From Clostridiales bacterium (GTDB lineage: Bacteria; Bacillota; Clostridia; Oscillospirales; Oscillospiraceae): a DNA stretch of 7,964 bases. Position 1 is the first letter of the stretch. The number at the start of each line of letters is the position of its first letter. The notes under the pieces are model-generated. The model worked only from the letters and a program-made list of their open reading frames with translations. It was not told the origin of the DNA and did no database searches. The stretch is from contig JAJBTD010000099.1 in the NCBI GenBank assembly GCA_020861055.1, positions 1 to 7,964 of the forward strand, in the 5' to 3' direction. Position numbers and translations under genes: made by a program. Positions 1 to 5,381 of the stretch are shown in pieces.

Positions 1-191
1 GGGCGGGGGCCTCCGTCCCCCTCCCCGGCTTTGGCTCCAACCTGGCCCGCGGGGTCCGGGAGGCAGTGATGACCGACGGCGTCCTGGGGGCCTTCACAGG
101 GGGGACCGCCGCCGCTGCGGGAGGCATCGCCGCCGCCGTCCTCTTCGGCTGGCTGGCCGCCGTGGCCTTCCAGCCGGAGGACAAGAGCTGA
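1..191 (+). CDS. spoVAE: Stage V sporulation protein AE, C-terminal part (5' end outside window)
   Basis: The reading frame starts at base 3 and ends at TGA 189-191, giving about 62 residues of a C-terminus. It reads ASVPLPGFGSNLARGVREAV, then a GALTGG-like segment (GAFTGGTAAAAGG), then a hydrophobic helix (AAAVLFGWLAAVAF) and a short polar tail ending EDKS. This matches the end of SpoVAE/SpoVAEb, a small inner-membrane protein of the SpoVA channel that moves dipicolinic acid into the forespore and releases it in germination (family knowledge). The rest of the gene, and presumably spoVAC and spoVAD, would lie to the left. No separate terminator is visible between this stop and the rimP promoter. 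It identifies the organism as a probable spore former. The family call is by pattern recognition only, without a search. Confidence 0.85.
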   Translation, partial: AGASVPLPGFGSNLARGVREAVMTDGVLGAFTGGTAAAAGGIAAAVLFGWLAAVAFQPEDKS

Positions 192-251
192 GAAATGGGA
201 AATTTCCGGTGAAAAACTTCCGAAAAGGGTGGAAATCCCCTGAAAATCCCC

Positions 252-280
252 TTGCAATTTCCACCTGACCGTGCTATACT
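252..280 (+). promoter_or_regulatory. Sigma-A type promoter of the rimP-nusA-infB operon
   Basis: A -35 box TTGCAA (252-257, 5 of 6 consensus bases) is separated by exactly 17 bp from a -10 box TATACT (275-280, 5 of 6). The surrounding sequence is clearly more AT-rich than the genes. The expected start of transcription is about 286-288, leaving a leader of about 70 nt before rimP. It lies after the spoVAE stop and is the only strong housekeeping promoter I can see in the window, so it probably drives the whole gene cluster. Confidence 0.82.
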
Positions 281-308
281 ACAAATGTATCAAGATAGTA
301 TCAACCTG

Positions 309-337
309 AGAGTGGGGCTTGCCCCGCTCTTTCTTTT
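309..337 (+). terminator. Leader hairpin with T-tract: probable attenuator, or terminator of the spoVA transcript
   Basis: Bases 309-317 (AGAGTGGGG) pair with 322-330 (CCCCGCTCT) in a 9-bp stem with one T-G wobble and a CTTG loop. The stem is followed at once by TTCTTTT (331-337). This is the form of an intrinsic terminator with an interrupted U-tract. It begins about 22 nt after the predicted transcription start and ends 20 nt before the rimP GTG, so it would stop operon transcripts at about 50 nt. A GCTC/GAGC pairing (326-329 with 338-341) could weakly compete with the 3' arm. It could equally end spoVA read-through. The structure is clear; the function is inferred. Confidence 0.62.
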
Positions 338-357
338 GAGCAAAATGAGGGATACCT

Positions 358-819
358 GTGAAAAAAGTGACCGAAATGGCCGCTGAACTGGCCAGACCTC
401 TGGCGGAGGCGGCGGGCTGCTCCCTGTGGGACGTGGAGTACGTCCGGGAGGCGGGGACCTGGTTCCTCCGGGTGTATATCGACTGTCCGGGCGGCGTGAA
501 CATCGACCAGTGTGAGGCGGTGAGCCGGCCTCTCAGCGATGCGCTGGATGAGCTGGACCCCATTGAGGGGAGCTATGTGCTGGAGGTCTCCTCCGCCGGA
601 GCGGATCGGCCGCTGAAAAAGCCCGCCCATTTCCGGGCCTTTCTGGGCCATGAGGTGGAGCTGCGGCTGTACCGCCCGCTGGAGGGACGCAAGGACTTCC
701 GGGGCCTGCTGTCTGGCTACAGCGACGGGGGAGACGTGACCCTGACGTTGGCGGACGGCAGCGAGCAGACCTTTTGCAAGAAGGACGTAGCCCTGGTTCG
801 GCTCTATGTAGAGTTTTAA
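358..819 (+). CDS. rimP: Ribosome maturation factor RimP
   Basis: This 153-residue protein has the normal length for RimP, which binds the 30S precursor in the cytoplasm and helps assembly around ribosomal protein S12. An N-terminal alpha/beta domain (about 1-85) contains LWDVEYVREAG and LRVYIDCPGGVNIDQCEAVSR, followed by the family signature YVLEVSSAGADRPL at residues 73-86. A C-terminal SH3-like beta barrel follows (about 88-153), with a GLLSGYSDGGDVTL segment. The signature is usually SSPGLDRPL, so Ala80 and Ala82 depart from it. The start is GTG 358, with GAGGG at 347-351 six bases upstream. It is the first gene of the operon, and its stop codon overlaps the ribosome binding site of nusA. 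Identification is secure from the motif and its place before nusA. Confidence 0.95.
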   Translation: MKKVTEMAAELARPLAEAAGCSLWDVEYVREAGTWFLRVYIDCPGGVNIDQCEAVSRPLSDALDELDPIEGSYVLEVSSAGADRPLKKPAHFRAFLGHEVELRLYRPLEGRKDFRGLLSGYSDGGDVTLTLADGSEQTFCKKDVALVRLYVEF

Positions 820-832
820 GGAGTGATCAAAC

Positions 833-2014
833 GTGGCCAAACGTGTACCGAAGAAGAAAGGCCCCACCCCGGAGGAGGACGCACGGGAATTTTTCCTGGC
901 GCTGGATCAGCTGGAAAAGGAACGGGGCATCAAGAAGGAATATATGCTGGAGAAGATCACCCAGGCCCTGATCTCCGCCTACAAGCGGGACCATGAGGGG
1001 GCGGAGGAGAACATCGTCATCCAGGCCGACCCGGAGAAAAACCTCCTGCGGATGATTATCCGCAGAGACGTGGTGGAGACGGTGGATAACCCCTACACCG
1101 AGATCTCTCTGGAGGACGCCCAGAAATCTCTGCCTCAAGTGCAGCTGGGCGACGTGGTCTCCAGCGAGGTCAAGACCAAGAACTTTGGCCGCATCGCCGC
1201 CCAGACCGCCCGGCAAGTCATCATCCAGGGCATCCGGGAGGCAGAGCGGAGCATGGTCTACGACGCCTTTACCACCAAGACACAGGAGCTGCTCACCGGC
1301 ACCGTCACCCGGATCGACCCCCGCACCGGGGCGCTCCACGTCCGCATCACCTCAGGCAAGGAGTACACCGACGCTCTGCTCACCGCCGGCGAGCAGGTGA
1401 AGGGGGAGACCTACCGGGAGGGCGACCGCATCAAGGTCTATGTGGTGGAGGTCCGCCGGGATACCCGGGGCACCAAGGTGCTCATCTCCCGCACCCACTA
1501 CGGCCTGGTCCGTCGGCTCTTTGAGCTGGAGGTGCCGGAGATCTTTGACGGCGTGGTGGAGATCAAGTCCATCGCTCGTGAGGCGGGCAGCCGCACCAAG
1601 ATGGCGGTCTGGTCCAACAATCCGGACGTGGACCCCATCGGCGCCTGCGTGGGCACTCGCGGGGCCAGAGTGAACGCCATCGTGAGTGAGCTCCACGGAG
1701 AAAAGGTGGACATCATCAAGTACAGCGAGGACCCGGTGGAGTATGTGGCCGCCGCCCTCTCTCCCGCCGACGTCATCAGCGTCGAGACCCTGGAGGAGGG
1801 CCGGAGCTGTCGGGTGATCGTCCCCGACGACCAGCTCAGTCTGGCCATCGGCAAGGAGGGCCAGAACGCCCGTCTGGCCGCCAAGCTCACCGGCTATAAG
1901 ATCGACATCAAGAGCGTCACCGGCGCTGCTCAGGCGGAGGCCGAGGCGGACGCCCTCTTCGCCGACGAGGAGCCGGAGGACGGGGAGACTGGCGAAGCAC
2001 CCGAAACATTCTGA
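833..2014 (+). CDS. nusA: Transcription termination/antitermination factor NusA
   Basis: NusA binds RNA polymerase near the RNA exit channel, promotes pausing and intrinsic termination, and takes part in antitermination. The 393-residue protein shows the RNA polymerase-binding N-terminal domain (about 1-135, including TARQVIIQGIREAERSMVYD), an S1 domain (about 150-225), KH1 with its GTRG loop at 274-277, and KH2 with GKEG at 340-343. An acidic tail follows (AEAEADALFADEEPEDGETG). It lacks the C-terminal AR repeats of Escherichia coli NusA, as is normal in Firmicutes. A basic stretch of about 10 residues (AKRVPKKKG) precedes the usual N-terminal helix. The GTG start is fixed by AAGGAG at 818-823, nine bases upstream and overlapping the rimP stop. 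NusA may control this operon through the leader hairpin at 309-337, by analogy with Bacillus subtilis. Confidence 0.97.
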   Translation: MAKRVPKKKGPTPEEDAREFFLALDQLEKERGIKKEYMLEKITQALISAYKRDHEGAEENIVIQADPEKNLLRMIIRRDVVETVDNPYTEISLEDAQKSLPQVQLGDVVSSEVKTKNFGRIAAQTARQVIIQGIREAERSMVYDAFTTKTQELLTGTVTRIDPRTGALHVRITSGKEYTDALLTAGEQVKGETYREGDRIKVYVVEVRRDTRGTKVLISRTHYGLVRRLFELEVPEIFDGVVEIKSIAREAGSRTKMAVWSNNPDVDPIGACVGTRGARVNAIVSELHGEKVDIIKYSEDPVEYVAAALSPADVISVETLEEGRSCRVIVPDDQLSLAIGKEGQNARLAAKLTGYKIDIKSVTGAAQAEAEADALFADEEPEDGETGEAPETF

Positions 2015-2051
2015 GCCGCTTCCGCAACCTGCTGTCAAAGGAGGGTATCTC

Positions 2052-2321
2052 ATGCCAAAAAAGATTCCCATGCGGCAGTGCCTGGGCTGCCGGGAGATGA
2101 AGCCCAAGCGGGAGCTGATCCGGGCGGTTCGTTCCCCGGAGGGAGAGATCTCCCTGGACTTTCGGGGCAAGAAGCCTGGACGGGGAGCCTATGTCTGCCC
2201 CGACCCGGCGTGTCTCGCCAAGGTGCGCAAGAGCAAGGGACTGGAGCGGGCCTTCGGCGTCCCGATCCCCCCTGAGGTCTACGACGCGCTGGCGGCACAG
2301 ATGGAGGGAGCGCATGAGTGA
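2052..2321 (+). CDS. ylxR: YlxR family RNA-binding protein
   Basis: This small basic protein of 89 residues belongs to the YlxR family, which sits almost always between nusA and infB. It shows the family's N-terminal RQCLGCREMKPKRELIR motif and the GRGAYVC loop (residues 43-49). Four cysteines, Cys10, Cys13, Cys49 and Cys54, are paired so that they could bind a metal; this is inference. In Bacillus subtilis the protein has been described as an RNA-binding modulator of RNase P, and a regulatory role has also been proposed; whether either applies here is unknown. AAAGGAGGG at 2037-2045, six bases before ATG 2052, is the strongest ribosome binding site in the window. The last 8 bases overlap the start of ylxQ in the ATGAGTGA arrangement, which suggests translational coupling. 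Confidence 0.93.
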   Translation: MPKKIPMRQCLGCREMKPKRELIRAVRSPEGEISLDFRGKKPGRGAYVCPDPACLAKVRKSKGLERAFGVPIPPEVYDALAAQMEGAHE

Positions 2322-2709
2322 GTCGCTGAGCTTTCTGGGCCTCGCCAAACGGGCGGGCCGACTGGTGAGCGGCGAGGATGCCGTCCAGGAGGCGTCGGAG
2401 GCGGGCAAAATCCGTCTGCTGATTCTGGCCTCCGACGCCGGGGAAAAGACCGTCCGGCATACGGAGCACCAGTCCGGCGGCAAGCTGCCCATCGCCTATC
2501 TGACAAGCGACAAGGCCGCTCTGGGAGCCGCCCTGGGCTGGGGGAGCTGCGCTGTCGCCGCCATCACCGACCTGGGCATGGCCCTGGCCTATGGGAAAAA
2601 GCTGGCGGAGGGCGACCCCCGGCATCAGCCCGTGCTGGACGCCCTCACCGAGACAGATCACCGCATCCAGGCGCGCAAGGCGCGCAAACCGGGGAAGGCG
2701 CATCGCTGA
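2314..2709 (+). CDS. ylxQ: L7Ae/L30e-family ribosomal-like protein YlxQ
   Basis: A 131-residue protein of the L7Ae/L30e/S12e/Gadd45 fold, whose members bind kink-turn RNA. The core (about 1-97) carries LSFLGLAKRAGRLVSGEDAV, then LLILASDAGEKT, the LTSDKAALGAALG helix region and a final CAVAAITDLGMA strand. Bacterial YlxQ proteins are usually about 100 residues. Here about 30 extra residues follow, ending in the basic run RIQARKARKPGKAHR. The frame is open upstream to ATG 2191, but that start lies within ylxR and lacks the family sequence. ATG 2314 has GGAGG at 2303-2307, six bases upstream, and begins exactly at the conserved domain. It overlaps the ylxR stop by 8 nt. The exact job of YlxQ is not established; a role near the ribosome or another structured RNA is likely from its fold and neighbours. 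Confidence 0.9.
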   Translation: MSESLSFLGLAKRAGRLVSGEDAVQEASEAGKIRLLILASDAGEKTVRHTEHQSGGKLPIAYLTSDKAALGAALGWGSCAVAAITDLGMALAYGKKLAEGDPRHQPVLDALTETDHRIQARKARKPGKAHR

Positions 2710-2724
2710 CCCATTTCATAGATT

Positions 2725-2754
2725 TTGACTGCCCCGGACCGGGTGCAGCATACC
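2725..2754 (+). promoter_or_regulatory. Possible weak internal promoter before infB
   Basis: TTGACT (2725-2730) matches 5 of 6 bases of a -35 box. The only -10 candidate at a suitable distance is CATACC (2749-2754, 3 of 6, spacer 18), so the call is weak. The spacer holds a small dyad: 2729-2736 pairs with 2740-2748, eight pairs with one bulged T. If active, transcription would begin near 2761, just before the long hairpin at 2767-2820. It may be a chance match. Confidence 0.25.
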
Positions 2755-2766
2755 ATCCACCCTATC

Positions 2767-2820
2767 GTTTGTGTCAACGGGTAAGTCCCGTGACAGCGGG
2801 GTTTTCCCGTTGGCACAGGC
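2767..2820 (+). promoter_or_regulatory. Long imperfect hairpin in the infB 5' untranslated region
   Basis: Bases 2767-2781 pair with 2806-2820 (15 pairs, three G-U), then after one U-U mismatch 2783-2790 pair with 2797-2804 (8 pairs, two G-U), closing a UGACAG loop at 2791-2796. The same strand can fold another way: ACGGG 2777-2781 with CCCGT 2787-2791, and CAGCGGG 2794-2800 with CCCGTTG 2806-2812. The hairpin ends 10 nt before the infB ribosome binding site. No U-tract follows, so it is not an ordinary terminator. It could be an mRNA-stabilising or processing site, a regulatory leader, or a copy of a dispersed palindromic repeat. The pairing is certain; the role is unknown. Confidence 0.6.
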
Positions 2821-2830
2821 CTTCCATTCA

Positions 2831-2847
2831 AGGAGGTGTCCTATTTG
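2831..2847 (+). promoter_or_regulatory. Ribosome binding site and TTG start of infB
   Basis: AGGAGG at 2831-2836 lies eight bases before TTG 2845-2847. An in-frame GTG (2836-2838) also exists but shares its first base with the Shine-Dalgarno sequence, so it cannot be served by it. The protein from TTG begins MSIDVKYRVHEVAKDF, the usual IF2 N-terminus. This decides the start. Confidence 0.87.
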
Positions 2848-5271
2848 AGTATCGACGTAAAATACAGAGTCCACGAGGTAGCCAAGGACTTTAAGGTGAA
2901 GGGCAAGCCGGTCGGCTCCAAAAAGGTGACGGAGATTTTGACCAAGTATGGCAGCACGCCCTCCAGCCACATGGCAGCCCTGAGCGAGATGGAGCTGTCG
3001 CTGATTTTTGAGTATCTGACTCAGCACAACCAGGTAGCCGATCTCCAGGCTGCCCTGGCTGTCCCGGCGAAGCAGCCCGCCGCCCCCGCCAAAAAGCCCG
3101 TGCAGCAGGCCGCTCAGAAGCCTCAGCAGCCCCCTGCCCAGAAGCCACAGGAGCGGGGCGGTAATGTCAAGCCCCAGGAGACGGCAAAGCCCAGCGCTCA
3201 GGCTCCCGCCCAGAAGCAGCAGGCCCCCCAGAACAAGCCCAGTTCCCAGCAGCAGTCCTCTGCCGCTCCTGTCAGCCGGGTGCCCCAGAAGAAGGTGGTC
3301 AACACCCGCAAGAGCGCCGATGTCAACCTGGACCGGTACGACGCCCGCCTGGACGAGCTGGCCCCGGACCGGGCCGACAAGATGGCCCAGGGCAAGCAGA
3401 AGCTCAAGAGCAACCGCAGCCAGCAGAAGCGCAAGGGTGCCCAGGGCCAGAAGCGCTGCCAGGAGGAGCAGCGGCAGCAGATGCGCCGTCTCCAGCAGGA
3501 GATCGCCCGGAAAGCGCCCACCAAGGTACAGATCCCGGACGAGATCTCCGTGGGTGAGCTGGCCAGCCGGATGAAGAAGACCGGCGCCTCCGTGGTCAAG
3601 GAGCTGATGAAGATGGGGGTCATGGCCTCTCTCAGCGAGGTCATCGACTTCGACACCGCCGCCCTGGTGGCCGAGGAGATGGGCTGCAAGGTAGAGCATG
3701 AGGTGGTGGTCACCATCGAGGAAAAGCTCATCGACACCGCCGAGGACAAAGAAGAGGATCTGGTCCCCCGTCCCCCGGTCATCGTGGTCATGGGCCACGT
3801 AGACCACGGCAAGACCTCCCTGCTGGACTATATCCGCTCCACCAACGTCACCGCCGGAGAGGCGGGCGGCATCACCCAGGCCATCGGCGCATATCAGGTG
3901 GAGGTCAGCGGCGGCCGGACGGTCACCTTCCTGGACACCCCCGGCCACGAGGCGTTTACCGCCATGCGGGCCAGAGGCGCTATGGTCACCGACATCGCCA
4001 TCCTCGTGGTGGCCGCCGACGACGGCATCATGCCTCAGACGATAGAGGCCATCAACCACGCTAAGGCCGCCAATATCCCCATCGTGGTGGCCATCAACAA
4101 GATGGACCTGCCTAACGCCAACCCGGAGGCCATCAAACAGCAGCTGACCCAGTACGGTCTGCTCAGCGAGGAGTGGGGCGGCGACACCATCATCTGTCCC
4201 ATCTCCGCCAAGACCGGCCAGGGTATCGACGACCTGTTGGAGAACGTCCTGCTGGTGGCCGAGATGCGGGAGCTGAAGGCCAATCCCAACCGGGCCGCGC
4301 GAGGCGCCGTGGTGGAGGCACGTCTGGACAAGGGCCGCGGCCCTGTGGCCACTCTGCTGGTGCAGAACGGCACCCTAAAGCAGGGAGACATCATCATCGC
4401 CGGTACTGCCGTGGGCCGTATCCGCGCCATGACCGACTACCGCGGCCGTCCCGTGAAAAAGGCCGGCCCCTCCGTGCCTGTGGAGATCACCGGTATGGCG
4501 GAGGTCCCCGGCGCAGGCGACGACTTCTACGCCGTGGCGGACGAGCGGATGGCCCGTGAGCTGGCCGAGCAGCGGAAGCAGGAGAAGAAGGACGCCCTGG
4601 CCGCCCCCGCCGCCAAGAAGGTCAGCCTGGACGATCTGTTCGACCAGATCCAGGTAGGCGAGGTCAAGGAGCTGAAGATCATCGTCAAGGCCGACGTCCA
4701 GGGCTCCGCCGAGGCGGTGTGCCAGAACCTGATGAAGCTGTCCAACGACGAGGTGCGGGTGAACGTCATCCACTCCGGCGTGGGTGCCATCAACGAGAGT
4801 GACGTCATGCTGGCCTCCACCTCCAACGCCATTATCGTAGGCTTCTCCGTCCGGCCGGACAACGTGGCCCGCACCATGATTGAGCGGGACAAGGTGGACG
4901 TCCGGCTGTACCGGGTCATCTACGACTGCATCGAGGAGATCGAGGCGGCCATGAAGGGCATGCTGGCCCCCAAGTACCACGAGGTGGAGCTGGGCCGGGT
5001 AGAGGTGCGGGAGGTCTACAAGATCACCGGAGCCGGTATCATCGCAGGCTGCTACGTCAAGGAGGGCAAGGTGGTCCGCAACGCCCAGATCCGTCTGGTG
5101 CGGGACGGCATCGTCATCCACGAGGGGGCGATCGCCTCTCTCCGCCGGTTCAAGGACGACGTGAAGGAGGTCGCCACCAGCTTCGAGTGCGGCATCGGCC
5201 TGGAGAAGTTCAGCGACATCAAGGTGGGAGACATCTTCGAGGTCTATCAGGTGGAGGAGGTCGCCCAGTAA
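2845..5271 (+). CDS. infB: Translation initiation factor IF-2
   Basis: IF-2 is the GTPase that brings initiator fMet-tRNA to the 30S subunit and promotes 50S joining. From the TTG start it has 808 residues: an N-terminal IF2N domain (about 1-70), a Q/A/P/K-rich linker (about 73-165), a charged helical stretch (about 166-225), a second IF2N domain (about 228-290), and the G domain. The G motifs are GHVDHGKT 317-324, GGITQ in switch I, DTPGHE 364-369 with catalytic His368, NKMD 418-421 and SAK 454-456. Domain II follows (KGRG from 496), then the C1 domain (KADVQGSAEA 615-624) and the fMet-tRNA-binding C2 domain (GIIAGC from 731, LRRFKDD 766-772). Ala346 replaces the His that follows GGITQ in Escherichia coli and Bacillus subtilis IF-2. 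A long hairpin lies upstream and a terminator begins 36 nt after the stop. Confidence 0.98.
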   Translation: MSIDVKYRVHEVAKDFKVKGKPVGSKKVTEILTKYGSTPSSHMAALSEMELSLIFEYLTQHNQVADLQAALAVPAKQPAAPAKKPVQQAAQKPQQPPAQKPQERGGNVKPQETAKPSAQAPAQKQQAPQNKPSSQQQSSAAPVSRVPQKKVVNTRKSADVNLDRYDARLDELAPDRADKMAQGKQKLKSNRSQQKRKGAQGQKRCQEEQRQQMRRLQQEIARKAPTKVQIPDEISVGELASRMKKTGASVVKELMKMGVMASLSEVIDFDTAALVAEEMGCKVEHEVVVTIEEKLIDTAEDKEEDLVPRPPVIVVMGHVDHGKTSLLDYIRSTNVTAGEAGGITQAIGAYQVEVSGGRTVTFLDTPGHEAFTAMRARGAMVTDIAILVVAADDGIMPQTIEAINHAKAANIPIVVAINKMDLPNANPEAIKQQLTQYGLLSEEWGGDTIICPISAKTGQGIDDLLENVLLVAEMRELKANPNRAARGAVVEARLDKGRGPVATLLVQNGTLKQGDIIIAGTAVGRIRAMTDYRGRPVKKAGPSVPVEITGMAEVPGAGDDFYAVADERMARELAEQRKQEKKDALAAPAAKKVSLDDLFDQIQVGEVKELKIIVKADVQGSAEAVCQNLMKLSNDEVRVNVIHSGVGAINESDVMLASTSNAIIVGFSVRPDNVARTMIERDKVDVRLYRVIYDCIEEIEAAMKGMLAPKYHEVELGRVEVREVYKITGAGIIAGCYVKEGKVVRNAQIRLVRDGIVIHEGAIASLRRFKDDVKEVATSFECGIGLEKFSDIKVGDIFEVYQVEEVAQ

Positions 5272-5307
5272 CGGGGCAGCCGCCGCCCGGTGCATAAAAT
5301 CGACCCA

Positions 5308-5360
5308 CAGGGCGCAGAATGCAGAATAAAACCGTTCTGCGTTTTGCGCCCTGGTTTTTT
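5308..5360 (+). terminator. Intrinsic terminator between infB and rbfA
   Basis: Bases 5308-5326 pair with 5335-5353 over 19 unbroken pairs (two G-T wobbles, no mismatch), with an 8-base loop (5327-5334). One G then precedes six T residues at 5355-5360. This is a very strong rho-independent terminator by form. It begins 36 nt after the infB stop and ends only 21 nt before the rbfA start codon, and the rbfA ribosome binding site (5371-5376) occupies most of that gap. No promoter fits downstream of it, so rbfA, nrnA, truB and ribF depend on read-through, on RNA processing, or on a promoter I cannot recognise. Confidence 0.88.
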
Positions 5361-5381
5361 CCGAGAGAACAGGAGGCACCT

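Noticed and set aside
227..240. GGG...CCC mini-hairpin as a spoVAE terminator
   Set aside because: Only three to four pairs and no T-tract.
287..304. Direct repeat GTATCAA (287-293 and 298-304, 11 bp apart) at the start of the operon transcript
   Set aside because: Two seven-base copies are too little evidence for an operator, and they lie after the transcription start; left unassigned.
2191..2313. A longer ylxQ starting at ATG 2191
   Set aside because: The extra 41 residues lie inside ylxR in another frame and are arginine/serine-rich; the ribosome binding site and conserved domain both begin at 2314.
2731..2743. 13-base sequence GCCCCGGACCGGG repeated exactly at 3361-3373 in infB
   Set aside because: In GC-rich DNA of this length one such match is expected by chance; the second copy simply codes for Ala-Pro-Asp-Arg within IF-2.
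2710..2844. Kink-turn bound by YlxQ in the infB leader (autoregulation as in archaeal L7Ae)
   Set aside because: I looked for tandem G-A pairs next to a three-base bulge in both folds and found none; the internal loop of the long hairpin is a single U-U mismatch.
3061..3340. Low-complexity Q/P/A/K stretch in infB as a tandem repeat or inserted element
   Set aside because: IF-2 linkers are normally biased in this way and variable; no regular period is visible and the frame is intact.
2716..4059. A 447-codon open frame on the minus strand opposite infB, and a 334-codon one at 4375-5379
   Set aside because: They are mirror frames of a GC-rich gene: residue content is dominated by leucine, histidine and glycine with no recognisable domain, and the plus strand is a certain infB.
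5291..5300. TGCATAAAAT as a -10 element for rbfA
   Set aside because: No -35 box at a suitable distance (AACGGG there), and it lies before the terminator, so it would not bypass it.
5319..5381. A longer rbfA starting at ATG 5319
   Set aside because: This ATG is in the arm of the terminator hairpin, has no ribosome binding site, and adds 21 residues not seen in RbfA.
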